Source of the DNA: Enterocloster bolteae | GTDB lineage: Bacteria; Bacillota; Clostridia; Lachnospirales; Lachnospiraceae | NCBI RefSeq assembly: GCF_002234575.2 | Contig: NZ_CP022464.2 | Location: 4,340,001 to 4,404,000, forward strand | Reading direction: 5' to 3' | DNA: 64,000 nt | Shown: positions 42,201-50,528 of the stretch, piece by piece | Numbering within the stretch: the stretch's first letter is position 1 | Layout of the letters: each line of letters begins with the position of its first letter | Made by a program: the position numbers and the translations under genes | The notes under the pieces: generated by a model | Databases searched by the model: none | Told to the model about the DNA's origin: nothing | What the model saw: the letters and a program-made list of their open reading frames with translations, nothing else

Positions 42201-43820
42201 TTATAATTTTTGATTCATAAGCCGCAGGGCTTCAATGCATTTTCCTTCACTGCCGTCCATGTTATAAAGCTCTCCTCTGGTCACAAAGGTATATACCTGG
42301 ATATCGTCCACATAGGCGCCTTTGCCGCCGCTTACGCTGATGGTAACATCAGAAGGCTGGCAGTTGCTGAATTTAAGCTCTACCTTCCGCTCCTCCTTCA
42401 CGTCCACGGTCCTTGTCTGGGATCCCATGCGTATGGTCAGCCTGCATTTTTCCTCTGCCCCTGTCCTCAGCTTCACATAGGTATCCTTGCCTGTGTTGCC
42501 GGTCATCCGGCCGCCCAGGTTCTGGTATATATTTCCGCCCGACGGAATCATTGCGGATTTTCCGGTCTCATCCTCCGCAATGTAGCTTCCTCCGGAAAAA
42601 CGCCATCCGTCCATACCGAGTGCAAACTGGGCATTGAACAGCTTATTATCCCCATAATCCCGGTAGGTCCAGATGCCGTACCCCATGGTGGAATTTTTAA
42701 GAATGGGAGCAACGCCATCCAGGTACAATGATTTCTCATCATCCCGCAGCTGGGCATTGTGCTCGTATCCAACTGTATTGTCCGTAAACAGGAACTGGTC
42801 CAGATACACAGGCTTGCCTCCGCTGTACACATGAAGCCGGTTCAGGAACACGGGAATCTTTTCCAGTGCTTCCGCTGCCGTCACGCGCTCATGCTCATTC
42901 ATAAAGCCCATGGGAATGCCGTACATTGCGCTGGTATAGGCGGCGCTGCCGCTGGGGAAGGTGGAGGAATGCATAAAGCCCTCCTGGCTTCCGTCCTTGT
43001 GCTCCACCGGGTCCACATCCAGGCGCACTTCCATGGACAGACCGGGAAACACCGTCTGGCTGTCAGCCAGAAGTTCATTTAAAAACTGGTCGTAAAACCC
43101 ATAAAATACACTTCTGGCCTGGGAATCCCTGGCCGGAAAATACAGGTCGTCATAACTGGCCAGCTCATGGCCGTACATTTCCTCCAATTCCTCCAGCTCA
43201 TAATTTTCCATGGCGTAATCCACATATCCGAAGGCTTTGGCCATGCTGCGCCCCTTTACCCCGTTTCCCAGGGACGCGCTGGAATCCGTAAAGTTCCAGA
43301 AGTCCTCCCATGTCAGGAACCCTCCGCAGAAATTCTCATGGGAGGATGCCGCCTGGTACAGACGGCCCACATATTCCAGCCAGGCAGACCGCTCTGTCCC
43401 CTCCTGCATCAGCCCCTGGTACCGGTCCATCACATTGCCGCCCCCGCAGTAATCCCAGGTATATCCCACCCTCAGCATCACACTCAGTCCCTGGGCGGCA
43501 GCTGCATCCATAACACGGTCCAGCTTGTCCCAGGCATATTGGTTGTATGTACAGGGGGTCATGCCGGGCTGGAATTCCCTCCAGGGCACCACCAGGATAA
43601 TATTGTTAAAGCCGTCCTGGGCAATGCGGGCCAGCTCCTGGTCCATATTGCCACTCTCGCTGTTCCAGAAATTGATGACCCAGTCATCGGAATAATAGGT
43701 GGCTGATTTGAGGTAACCTGCTGTCCCCGCAGCATGGTCCTCTGCCCTGGCAAACCCGGATGTAAACAGGAACGCTGCCGCCCCCAGTATAACCGCGGCC
43801 TTCATACATGGTCTTTTCAT
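42201..43820 (-). CDS. Secreted TIM-barrel protein, glycoside-hydrolase-like
   Basis: 539 residues with a Sec signal peptide (basic MKRPCMK, hydrophobic AAVILGAAAFLFTSGFA, cleavage near ARA-ED). Residues about 36-400 read like a (beta/alpha)8 glycosidase: FNNIILVVPWREFQP, AAAQGLSVMLRVGYTWDY, GGFLTWEDFWNF (Glu172, candidate acid/base) and GYGIWTYRDYG near the barrel end. Residues about 405-515 resemble a carbohydrate-binding beta-sandwich (GWRFSGGSYI...VDDIQVYTF). I cannot assign a GH family. AAAGGAG precedes the ATG; 14 bp after the MATE gene, so co-transcribed. It probably acts on an extracellular glycan. Confidence 0.75.
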   Translation of the reverse strand: MKRPCMKAAVILGAAAFLFTSGFARAEDHAAGTAGYLKSATYYSDDWVINFWNSESGNMDQELARIAQDGFNNIILVVPWREFQPGMTPCTYNQYAWDKLDRVMDAAAAQGLSVMLRVGYTWDYCGGGNVMDRYQGLMQEGTERSAWLEYVGRLYQAASSHENFCGGFLTWEDFWNFTDSSASLGNGVKGRSMAKAFGYVDYAMENYELEELEEMYGHELASYDDLYFPARDSQARSVFYGFYDQFLNELLADSQTVFPGLSMEVRLDVDPVEHKDGSQEGFMHSSTFPSGSAAYTSAMYGIPMGFMNEHERVTAAEALEKIPVFLNRLHVYSGGKPVYLDQFLFTDNTVGYEHNAQLRDDEKSLYLDGVAPILKNSTMGYGIWTYRDYGDNKLFNAQFALGMDGWRFSGGSYIAEDETGKSAMIPSGGNIYQNLGGRMTGNTGKDTYVKLRTGAEEKCRLTIRMGSQTRTVDVKEERKVELKFSNCQPSDVTISVSGGKGAYVDDIQVYTFVTRGELYNMDGSEGKCIEALRLMNQKL

Positions 43821-43834
43821 TGGTTCTTTCTCCT

Positions 43835-45244
43835 TTAGCTGTGGTTCTTTTCTCCGCCTCGTTTCAGCTCAGGCCACACAGTGAGCAGCATGGTCCCGAA
43901 GCAGGCGGCGCCTCCGATAAAGTTGGATATGGGCTCTGCCATCAGTATGCCCTGGGTTCCCATTCCGAATACAGTGGGCAGTATGATGATAAGGGGTATG
44001 ACAATGATAACCTTGCGGAAAATGGAAAAAAATACCGCGTTTCTGGATTTTCCCAGTCCCACGAACACGGACTGGCCCGCAAACTGAAGGGACATCATGA
44101 AAAATCCAAAGAAATACATGCGTATAGCCGGAATTCCCGCCTCCACCATGTCTCCCTCCCGGTTGAAGATGCGGATAAAGAACGCCGGAAACCAGTCCAC
44201 GAATCCCCATGCCACAACTGTATACAGGATACAGACCACGGACATGAATACAATGGCCTTCTGTACCCTTTTATACTCCCTGGCTCCGTAGTTATACCCC
44301 AGCACAGGCTGGGCACTGTTGGTCAGGCCGTTTACCGGCATGGAAATAACCTCCCTGACCGAGTTGATTACGGTCATGATTCCCACATAGAGGTCGCCGC
44401 CGAATTTCTGGAGCATGGAATTATACATGATCTGTACAAGACTGTTTGTGATGGACATGGTAAATCCGGACATTCCCAGGCCCACGATGCGAAGCAGCCG
44501 GCCGGCGTCCAGCTTCATGGCCGAAGGCCGCAGCTTCAGTATGGTGCGCCTGCCTGTGAGGAAGGCCAGAATCCATAGGGCCGACAGCATCTGTGAAAGA
44601 ATGGTGGCCAGGGCAGCGCCCCTTACCCCCATGTGGAAAACAAAGATAAAAACAGGATCCAGTACAATATTGGTGACCGCCCCCAAAAGCACGGTCATCA
44701 TACCCACGGTCCCAAAGCCCTGGGAATTGATAAAGCTGTTCATGCCCAGGCCTGTCATGACAAAGATATTGCCCATGAGATAGATCGTCACATAAGCGTC
44801 TGCGTAGGGTATGGTGGCGTCGCTGGCGCCAAAGAGATACAGCATGGGCCGCTTGAACATCAGGCCCAGGACCGTCAGCAGGATTCCCACTGCCACCATC
44901 ATCACAAAGGAATTGCCCATGATGGCCTCCGCCTCTTTCTCATTTCCCCTTCCCCTTTCAATAGAGCACAAGGGAGCGCCGCCCATGCCGAAAAGGTTGG
45001 CAAAGGCAATCACAATGGATATGATGGGCAGGCAGAGACCCAGCCCGGTGAGGGAAAGGGTGGCGTTCTCCGGTATCATTCCTATATAAATGCGGTCCAC
45101 AATATTATACAGCACATTGATGAGCTGCGCCAGGGTCATGGGAACCGCCAGCTTCATGATATTTCCCACCACACTGCCCCTGGAAAAATCGTTTTTCTTC
45201 TGATTGTCCGATTGTTTGTCCATTTGATTATCCGACTGTTTCAT
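43835..45244 (-). CDS. MATE-family efflux transporter
   Basis: Membrane protein of 469 residues with twelve hydrophobic segments in two halves. N-terminal half VGNIMKLAVPMTLAQLINVLYNIVDRIYIG is the MATE hallmark; the second half contains GLTNSAQPVLGYNYGAREYKRV. It would export drugs or metabolites using a Na+ or H+ gradient. I choose the start at 45244 (MKQSDNQMDKQ), but the ribosome site (GGTGGGAG) is close, and a TTG at 45295 is possible. It precedes the secreted TIM-barrel gene. Confidence 0.9.
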   Translation of the reverse strand: MKQSDNQMDKQSDNQKKNDFSRGSVVGNIMKLAVPMTLAQLINVLYNIVDRIYIGMIPENATLSLTGLGLCLPIISIVIAFANLFGMGGAPLCSIERGRGNEKEAEAIMGNSFVMMVAVGILLTVLGLMFKRPMLYLFGASDATIPYADAYVTIYLMGNIFVMTGLGMNSFINSQGFGTVGMMTVLLGAVTNIVLDPVFIFVFHMGVRGAALATILSQMLSALWILAFLTGRRTILKLRPSAMKLDAGRLLRIVGLGMSGFTMSITNSLVQIMYNSMLQKFGGDLYVGIMTVINSVREVISMPVNGLTNSAQPVLGYNYGAREYKRVQKAIVFMSVVCILYTVVAWGFVDWFPAFFIRIFNREGDMVEAGIPAIRMYFFGFFMMSLQFAGQSVFVGLGKSRNAVFFSIFRKVIIVIPLIIILPTVFGMGTQGILMAEPISNFIGGAACFGTMLLTVWPELKRGGEKNHS

Positions 45245-45324
45245 ACTCCCACCACATTTCCATACATTCTGTCTGTTTTGACCCGGCCGCACCAAATATA
45301 CCTGGAAAATGCTGCCGGCAATGT

Positions 45325-45915
45325 CTATACCGCGCCCAAATCCTCTGTTCGGTCAATGTCCTTAAGTTCTTCCTCCGGCACCTCCATGGTCCACACATCC
45401 CCGGGGTGCGCCTTCATGATTACGCTTCCTCCCCTGTCGCCGCGAAGTGCCATAAGTTCTTTCCTGTAAAAGCTGCTGAAAACAGCGGGATTCCCCCGCC
45501 TTCCCTGATGGCACACACAGCCCATGCCCTTCCCTGACAGCCGGAAACCATGTATGAATTCTTTCAGGGTGGGCGTACTCATATATGGCTGGTCGGCCAC
45601 TGAAAACAGAAGGGCCTCTGTTTCAGGAGAGGCCGATGAAGTCCCTAATCTGAGAGAGGCGGTGATTCCCTCACCGCTGAATCTGTTGGGAACTGCCAGA
45701 AGTCCCCGGCTCTCAGCCTGCTTTAAAATCGCCTCATACTGGCTGACCACCAGAACCTCTGTCTGGTGCCCCTCTTTCTCCAGCTCCCCTGCTGCCTGGC
45801 AGATGCAGTCAAGACCATGGCGGTAAAGTTCTTTTCCTTTAAAGGGTACCAGCAGCTTATTAGAGCCAAAACGGCTTCCAAATCCGGAAGCCATATAGAT
45901 AAATGAAATCCTCAT
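45325..45915 (-). CDS. mocA: MocA-like molybdopterin nucleotidyltransferase
   Basis: 196 residues, NTP_transf_3 family. The signature loop is YMASGFGSRFGSNKLL (about 7-22) and the metal-binding aspartate is in FSVADQPYM. MocA enzymes attach CMP to molybdopterin for molybdenum hydroxylases; MobA enzymes use GMP. Gene context (yqeC directly upstream by 16 bp, xdhC nearby) supports a MocA-type role for a molybdenum hydroxylase. Start at 45915; the frame continues to 46110 but that part lies within yqeC and has no family character. The ribosome site is tight (GGGGA next to ATG). Confidence 0.85.
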   Translation of the reverse strand: MRISFIYMASGFGSRFGSNKLLVPFKGKELYRHGLDCICQAAGELEKEGHQTEVLVVSQYEAILKQAESRGLLAVPNRFSGEGITASLRLGTSSASPETEALLFSVADQPYMSTPTLKEFIHGFRLSGKGMGCVCHQGRRGNPAVFSSFYRKELMALRGDRGGSVIMKAHPGDVWTMEVPEEELKDIDRTEDLGAV

Positions 45916-45931
45916 TCCCCTTAACCATCCT

Positions 45932-46801
45932 TTAAAATAACCGGGCGGAGCCGTCCCTGTCAAGATGTCCGCATGCAATCCCTGATGTCTCTCCCATGCA
46001 ATCCAGCATTTCTCCGGCCAGCGCTGCTTCCTGCGGGGTGTCGGCCTGGTTGAATACAGGCAGGACCTCGGTTCCCGGATGGGCTGCCCGCAGAGGCAGC
46101 AGATATCCATGCTTCATCAGTGTCATCATATCTTCTTTTTGTATGATCCAGTCTGTCTTATGCTTTGCGTTCAGCTCCAATGCATCTGTCCCGCTGCCCC
46201 GCTGCTCCCGGCTATCCTCATACATCTTCCGGCCATATCGTTTCATCAGAGCCCCGGCCTCCTCAATCCTCAGGCAGCATTCCTCAGCCCGCTTTCCAAG
46301 GGATGTCAGGCCATTGAGACATAAAATCATATCTGTATTGTCCGGTATCACCGGCTCTCCGGCCCTCGGCACCTTCAAAGGCAGGCGTCTGGAGCCGTCG
46401 GCCTCCACCAGCACCAAATCCGCCAGGGAACAGGCTTCTTTATATAATTCCCAGCCTGTAAATGTAATTTTCCCCTTCTCTGCCGGCCTTCCGGCTACCG
46501 CCAGGCTGCGGCGTTCCAGAACGGTCCTGATTTCTTCTGCATTGCCGTCAAATACTCCGAACGCACCGGGGCGGGCCATATGGGTCGTGGTAACCACCAG
46601 GACCTTAAGTCCCCGTCCCACAGCCTCCCAGGCCAGTCTGCGGATAGTGGATGTCTTGCCGCCCGCTCCTGCAAGAGATACCACAAAAGGGCCCGGTCCT
46701 TTCCCGGACCGTGCCTGCTTTATCCGTCCATTAAGCCCCAGGCCATGCCACAGGCTGTCTGTTCCGGTCCATATGCCGCACTGGTAAAAATAAGCCCTCA
46801 T
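45932..46801 (-). CDS. yqeC: YqeC, putative selenium-dependent hydroxylase accessory protein
   Basis: 289 residues. It contains a nucleotide-binding loop SLAGAGGKTSTIRRLA (about 43-58), VLVVTTTHMA and LVEADGSRRLPLKVPRAGEPVIP, the pattern of the YqeC family linked to selenium-dependent molybdenum hydroxylases. GGAG lies 8 bp before the ATG at 46801. It is followed by the mocA-like gene, and xdhC is 550 bp upstream. YqeC presence suggests a labile selenium site in the hydroxylase served by this cluster; that is established co-occurrence, not seen here. Confidence 0.87.
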   Translation of the reverse strand: MRAYFYQCGIWTGTDSLWHGLGLNGRIKQARSGKGPGPFVVSLAGAGGKTSTIRRLAWEAVGRGLKVLVVTTTHMARPGAFGVFDGNAEEIRTVLERRSLAVAGRPAEKGKITFTGWELYKEACSLADLVLVEADGSRRLPLKVPRAGEPVIPDNTDMILCLNGLTSLGKRAEECCLRIEEAGALMKRYGRKMYEDSREQRGSGTDALELNAKHKTDWIIQKEDMMTLMKHGYLLPLRAAHPGTEVLPVFNQADTPQEAALAGEMLDCMGETSGIACGHLDRDGSARLF

Positions 46802-46931
46802 GGCAATTTCTCCATTTTTACAGTTAATGCAAACCCTTATTTTGATACTTTGACTATTTTATCATAAAACATTGGATTGGGAAAGATGATTTTCCCTTCC
46901 ATTCAAAACTTACATCCAAAAATCATCATTC

Positions 46932-46972
46932 AAAAACAGCCGGAAACAAGGGGAATCCCCTGCTTCCGGCTG
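46932..46972 (-). terminator. Terminator of the 27-residue peptide transcript
   Basis: Minus strand outer stem CAGCCGGAA / TTCCGGCTG (9 bp), internal loop, inner stem GGGG / CCCC, then TTTTTG. Confidence 0.88.
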
Positions 46973-47035
46973 CTGTTCTATTCCTGCTTTCTATTCCTGC
47001 TGTTCTATCTCTGCTGGATTTTATCCTGCCCGGCC

Positions 47036-47068
47036 TTGCTCCGGCCTTACTCCGGCCTTACTTCGGCC
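47036..47068. repeat. Three 11-bp tandem repeats
   Basis: TTGCTCCGGCC, TTACTCCGGCC and TTACTTCGGCC follow each other without spacing; a partial fourth unit (TGCCCGGGCC) continues to 47078. They lie in the 3' untranslated part of the small transcript, between the peptide stop and its terminator. Confidence 0.85.
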
Positions 47069-47100
47069 TGCCCGGGCCTTATTCCATCCTTACCCTGTCC

Positions 47101-47184
47101 TTATTTCTGGATGTTATTCCTGATCACACCATACAAATCAAAACTCAGGATACCAAACACTAATATAACTCCGATGACTGCCAT
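47101..47184 (-). CDS. 27-residue membrane peptide, unknown
   Basis: ATG at 47184, stop TAA at 47103-47101. The translation begins MAVIGVILVFGILSFDLYGV and ends with a polar tail (RNNIQK): one hydrophobic segment of about 20 residues with a basic C terminus. AAGGAAGG lies 9-10 bp before the ATG and a promoter and terminator frame the gene. Size and plan fit small regulatory membrane peptides or type I toxins, but I do not recognise it and see no antisense RNA gene with confidence. Confidence 0.6.
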   Translation of the reverse strand: MAVIGVILVFGILSFDLYGVIRNNIQK

Positions 47185-47231
47185 AACTGATTCCTTCCTT
47201 TCAAAATGTTTTCCATCACTGTGATAGATTC

Positions 47232-47260
47232 ATTATATGTCAGGCAGACCGGTTGCGCAA
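47232..47260 (-). promoter_or_regulatory. Promoter of the 27-residue peptide transcript
   Basis: Minus strand TTGCGC (47260-47255), 17-bp spacer, perfect TATAAT (47237-47232), 48 bp before the ATG. A second TATAAT lies about 40 bp upstream without a good -35. Confidence 0.65.
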
Positions 47261-47349
47261 TCCGCATTATATCTAATCTTTTGGTGAACACCCATTTGTT
47301 TTTTGTGCATGAATGCAAAATATTTTAGATTGCCTAAAAATTTTTGTAT

Positions 47350-48381
47350 TTATTTCTTTTTACCCATCCTTTCAGCTCTGCGGGCGATCAGTTCCCCTGC
47401 TATGCTGATGGCAATTTCCGCCGGAGTCTCTGCTCCTATGTCCGTACCGATAGGCATATGGCACTTTTGGATTTCCTCCAGGGAGAAGCCGTCCGCCAGC
47501 AGCTTATCCGTCACCACCCGTATCTTGTTCCTGCTTCCCATGATTCCGATGTAATAAGGATGCAGAGCCATGGCCTGCTTCTGCACGTAATAATCAAACT
47601 GGTGCCCTCTGGTCATGACGCACACATAGTCTCTGGGACGGATATCCACATAATCGCTGATATGTTCCATATCCCCCACCACGGTCCTCTCTGCCCGCAA
47701 AAACACCTGGGGATTGGCAAACGCCTCCCTGTCATCCATAACCACGCAGCGGAATCCCACATGGGCCAGAACCGGAACCAGCTCCTGGGCCACATGACCG
47801 CCTCCGAATATATAGACAGTCCCGGCCTGTACCAGGGGCTCGATATAAAACGTTCGTCCATCCACTTCCTTCTGGAAAGCATTGCTGCCGAAAAGTTCCC
47901 CCTCTAACAGCTGTCCCAGCCCCTTAATACCGGACAGCCCCAGACTGGGGCTGTAAAGGCCCATCTGCCAGCATGTCTCGTCGGTGATATCCAGTATAAG
48001 CCAGCTGTCCTCATCCTTTGAGAGGGCGTCCAGGACCTGGCCGCAGAAACCGGTCAGCACCTGGTCGCCGGGACGGATGTACTGGAAATATACCACCACA
48101 TTTCCTCCGCACACCATTCCGATATCCGCCACCTGGTTCCTGGTAAGTGTGAATCCTTTGGCAAAGGAAACCTTGTCCTCCATGGCCTTAAGGGCTGCCT
48201 GTATTGCCTGGTACTCCACGGCGCCCCCGCCCACGGTTCCTTCTATGGACCCGTCCTTCCTTACCAGCATCCGGGATCCGGTTCCCCTGGGAGTGGAGCC
48301 GGAACTGGCAATGATAGTCACCAGGACAGCTTCCTCCCCCTGTTCCAGTAATTGTCTTAACTCTGTAAATAATGTTTTCAT
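47350..48381 (-). CDS. xdhC: XdhC/CoxI-family molybdenum hydroxylase maturation protein
   Basis: 343 residues with both XdhC domains. The N-terminal part reads VLVTIIASSGSTPRGTGSRMLV and GTVGGGAVEYQA (about 20-58); the C-terminal Rossmann part has VYIFGGGHVAQELVPV (about 188-203) and GIMGSRNKIRVV, ending AEIAISIAGELIARR. XdhC proteins protect, sulfurate and insert the molybdenum cofactor into xanthine-dehydrogenase-type enzymes. The ATG overlaps the stop of the HTH-fusion gene (ATGA, 48378-48381), so the two are coupled, last in the mod operon. Confidence 0.93.
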   Translation of the reverse strand: MKTLFTELRQLLEQGEEAVLVTIIASSGSTPRGTGSRMLVRKDGSIEGTVGGGAVEYQAIQAALKAMEDKVSFAKGFTLTRNQVADIGMVCGGNVVVYFQYIRPGDQVLTGFCGQVLDALSKDEDSWLILDITDETCWQMGLYSPSLGLSGIKGLGQLLEGELFGSNAFQKEVDGRTFYIEPLVQAGTVYIFGGGHVAQELVPVLAHVGFRCVVMDDREAFANPQVFLRAERTVVGDMEHISDYVDIRPRDYVCVMTRGHQFDYYVQKQAMALHPYYIGIMGSRNKIRVVTDKLLADGFSLEEIQKCHMPIGTDIGAETPAEIAISIAGELIARRAERMGKKK

Positions 48382-49319
48382 GACTCCGTCTCTTCCTCCC
48401 CGGTAAAATATTTTTTGTAAAGCCGTTCCCCCTCCATGCGCAGTTCCCTTTCCATCCGCAGGTAGCGGTCCAGAAAATCCTTAGACTTGGGCGTAAGCTG
48501 TGAAAATCCTCCCTCCGCCCCTCCTGACTGTGTAATCAGCAGCGGGTAGCCCAGCTGCCGCTCCGCCTCTTTTAAAATCTTCCATCCTTTGGTATAGGAC
48601 ATATGCATCTGCCTGCAGGCTGTCTGCATGGAGCCTGTGTGGTCGATCAGAGACAGGAACTGGGCTGCCTGGGGTCCGAAAAACCCTTCATTGCGTTCCA
48701 ATGTCAGCTGTACCTGGGGATATACGGCCAGCTTTTCCCTGCCCAGGCTGCCCAGGGCGCAGTCCTCGTCCGATTCCACGGCCATGATAATCCCCTCATC
48801 CTCCACCGGAATCTCTTCCAGATGCCCATTGATTTCCGGCTGGCGCAGGGCCCCTCTGAGTCCTCTTTCACCGTGATAGATCAAAAGAGACGGAATGGCT
48901 GCCTTGGACACCAGAACCGGATGGCCCCGTTTCCCGTCATACACAGGACAGGCGGCCATGGCCCGGGAACCCATCATCCGCTGTATGGTATCAGGAAGGA
49001 ACATAGGGAATTTGGCAGGCAGGACAAATACCCGGTCGCATAAATCCTCTATATAATTTAACCCCATACAGATGCTGTAATACATCTGAGTCTGCTCATA
49101 ATCCTGGTTGCGCAGGCAGATGACCCGAAGTCCGGCAATATGTTTTTCCACCTCGTCCGCCTTCTGCCCTGTAACCACTACCACCGGATCGATTCCCGCC
49201 CGTTTCAGTGTGATGATGATTCTTCGTATAACCGTGCTGTCCCCCACGGGAAGCATGGGCTGAAAACGGCTGATTGTGCTCTTGTGGCCTGCTGCGATAA
49301 TGACAGCCCCTGTCTTCAT
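48378..49319 (-). CDS. Pseudo-nucleotidyltransferase fused to ModE-type winged helix
   Basis: 313 residues. Residues 1-195 follow the MobA/MocA fold, but the signature loop is changed (AAGHKSTISRFQPML instead of AAGxSxRMxxxKxLL) and the metal-binding Asp is Lys103 (PAKFP; the paralogue at 56153 has PADVP). Residues 200-290 are a LysR/ModE-type winged helix (LSLIDHTGSMQTACRQMHMSYTKGWKILKEAERQLG...GGAEGGFSQLTPKSKDFL). Start at 49319, with AAAGGCGGA upstream. It follows modC by 47 bp. Most likely a DNA-binding regulator that senses molybdenum cofactor or nucleotide rather than a working enzyme; this is inference. Confidence 0.85.
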   Translation of the reverse strand: MKTGAVIIAAGHKSTISRFQPMLPVGDSTVIRRIIITLKRAGIDPVVVVTGQKADEVEKHIAGLRVICLRNQDYEQTQMYYSICMGLNYIEDLCDRVFVLPAKFPMFLPDTIQRMMGSRAMAACPVYDGKRGHPVLVSKAAIPSLLIYHGERGLRGALRQPEINGHLEEIPVEDEGIIMAVESDEDCALGSLGREKLAVYPQVQLTLERNEGFFGPQAAQFLSLIDHTGSMQTACRQMHMSYTKGWKILKEAERQLGYPLLITQSGGAEGGFSQLTPKSKDFLDRYLRMERELRMEGERLYKKYFTGEEETES

Positions 49320-49366
49320 AAGTCTGTTCCGCCTTTCCTGGTATATTAACAGTCTGGTACGCGCCC

Positions 49367-50515
49367 CTAAAGTTCTCCTGTCAGGAGCAAAAGGGCGGAG
49401 GGCTCTACCCTGAGCCACCGGGGAACCACTCCCGCCGTATCGTGGGTGTGGATATCCTTCTCCTTCTTCCACCACAAACCGTTCTGTAAAGTAATATACC
49501 ACTCAAACGGCATTTCGGAAATACATGGAGCGCATACTTTTATAAGATTTGCGTCTTCCCGCTCCATATAAGCCCTGGCACTGCTCTCCGACAGGGGTTC
49601 AAAATCATGGGCCCTGATGCCCACGCCTGTTATAGCGTCGCCCACAGGACGGTCCGTGGCCAGCTCCAGCCCATCCCAGTCCACGGCCCGTATTCTGCGT
49701 TCCCCCAGCCGTTCAATCCTGGATATGTTCTTACATCCTGTAAGCCTGGCTGCCCGGCATGTAACCGGGTTCTGGAAGATGTCCCGTGTCCTTCCGGCCG
49801 CCAGCACGCATCCCCGGTCCATGAGCAGCAGATTGTCGCAGAGCTGGTAGGCCTCATCCCTGTCATGGGTCACCATAATGGTCACACCGTCATAATCCTT
49901 AAGGGCGTCAGCCAGCTCCATGCGCAGCCCTTCCCTCAGGTATGTGTCCATGGCTGAAAACGGCTCGTCTAACAGCAGCGCCTCAGGCTCATAGGCCAGG
50001 CTCCTGGCCAGGGCCACTCTCTGCTGCTGTCCTCCCGACAGCTGGCCCGGGAATCGCTTTTCCAACCCCTGGAGCCGGAACCGCTCCACCATCTCGGACA
50101 CCTTCTGCTGCCTGGCTTCCCCGGACATGGGCCGGCGCCTTCTAAGCCCCACATTTCCCCGTCCCCCCTTTAATCCAACCATGATGTTCTGCTCCACGGT
50201 CATGCCCGGAAACAGGGCATAGTTCTGGAACAGATAGCCCACACGCCTTACCTGGGGCTTCTCATTGATCTTGAGGGCAGAGTCATAGAGAACACGGCCC
50301 CCGGCCGCCTCTCCCTGGGCATAGCGCAGGGCAATCCTGCCCTGGTCCGGGCGGATGATGCCGGCTATGGATTTTAAGGTCATGCTTTTGCCGCAGCCCG
50401 ACGGCCCCAGTATGCCCAGGCATCCCCGTCCGGCCTCAAAGCTGATGTCCAGGCTGAAATCCTTTAATTTCTTTCTTATATCAACTTCCAAATGAAGATT
50501 GTATTCTGAGTTCAC
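49367..50515 (-). CDS. modC: Molybdate ABC transporter ATPase ModC
   Basis: 382 residues. Walker A GPSGCGKSMTLKSIAG, signature QLSGGQQQRVALARSLA, Walker B ALLLDEPFSAMDTYLR, switch VTHDRDEAYQL. The C-terminal third (about 245-375) is the MOP/TOBE-like regulatory part (GDAITGVGIRAHDFEPL). The start lies 13 bp after the modB stop. It drives molybdate or tungstate uptake with ModA and ModB. Confidence 0.94.
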   Translation of the reverse strand: MNSEYNLHLEVDIRKKLKDFSLDISFEAGRGCLGILGPSGCGKSMTLKSIAGIIRPDQGRIALRYAQGEAAGGRVLYDSALKINEKPQVRRVGYLFQNYALFPGMTVEQNIMVGLKGGRGNVGLRRRRPMSGEARQQKVSEMVERFRLQGLEKRFPGQLSGGQQQRVALARSLAYEPEALLLDEPFSAMDTYLREGLRMELADALKDYDGVTIMVTHDRDEAYQLCDNLLLMDRGCVLAAGRTRDIFQNPVTCRAARLTGCKNISRIERLGERRIRAVDWDGLELATDRPVGDAITGVGIRAHDFEPLSESSARAYMEREDANLIKVCAPCISEMPFEWYITLQNGLWWKKEKDIHTHDTAGVVPRWLRVEPSALLLLTGEL

Positions 50516-50528
50516 GGCTGTTCCCCTT

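Larger units (their letters stand above)
46802..47349. other. Intergenic region with a small stand-alone transcription unit
   Basis: The 548-bp gap between xdhC and yqeC holds a promoter (47232-47260), a 27-codon gene (47101-47184), 11-bp tandem repeats (47036-47068) and a strong terminator (46932-46972), all on the minus strand. The yqeC-proximal part (46802-46930) is AT-rich; I see -10-like TAAAAT boxes but no convincing full promoter. The part 47261-47349 is AT-rich without a feature. Confidence 0.7.
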
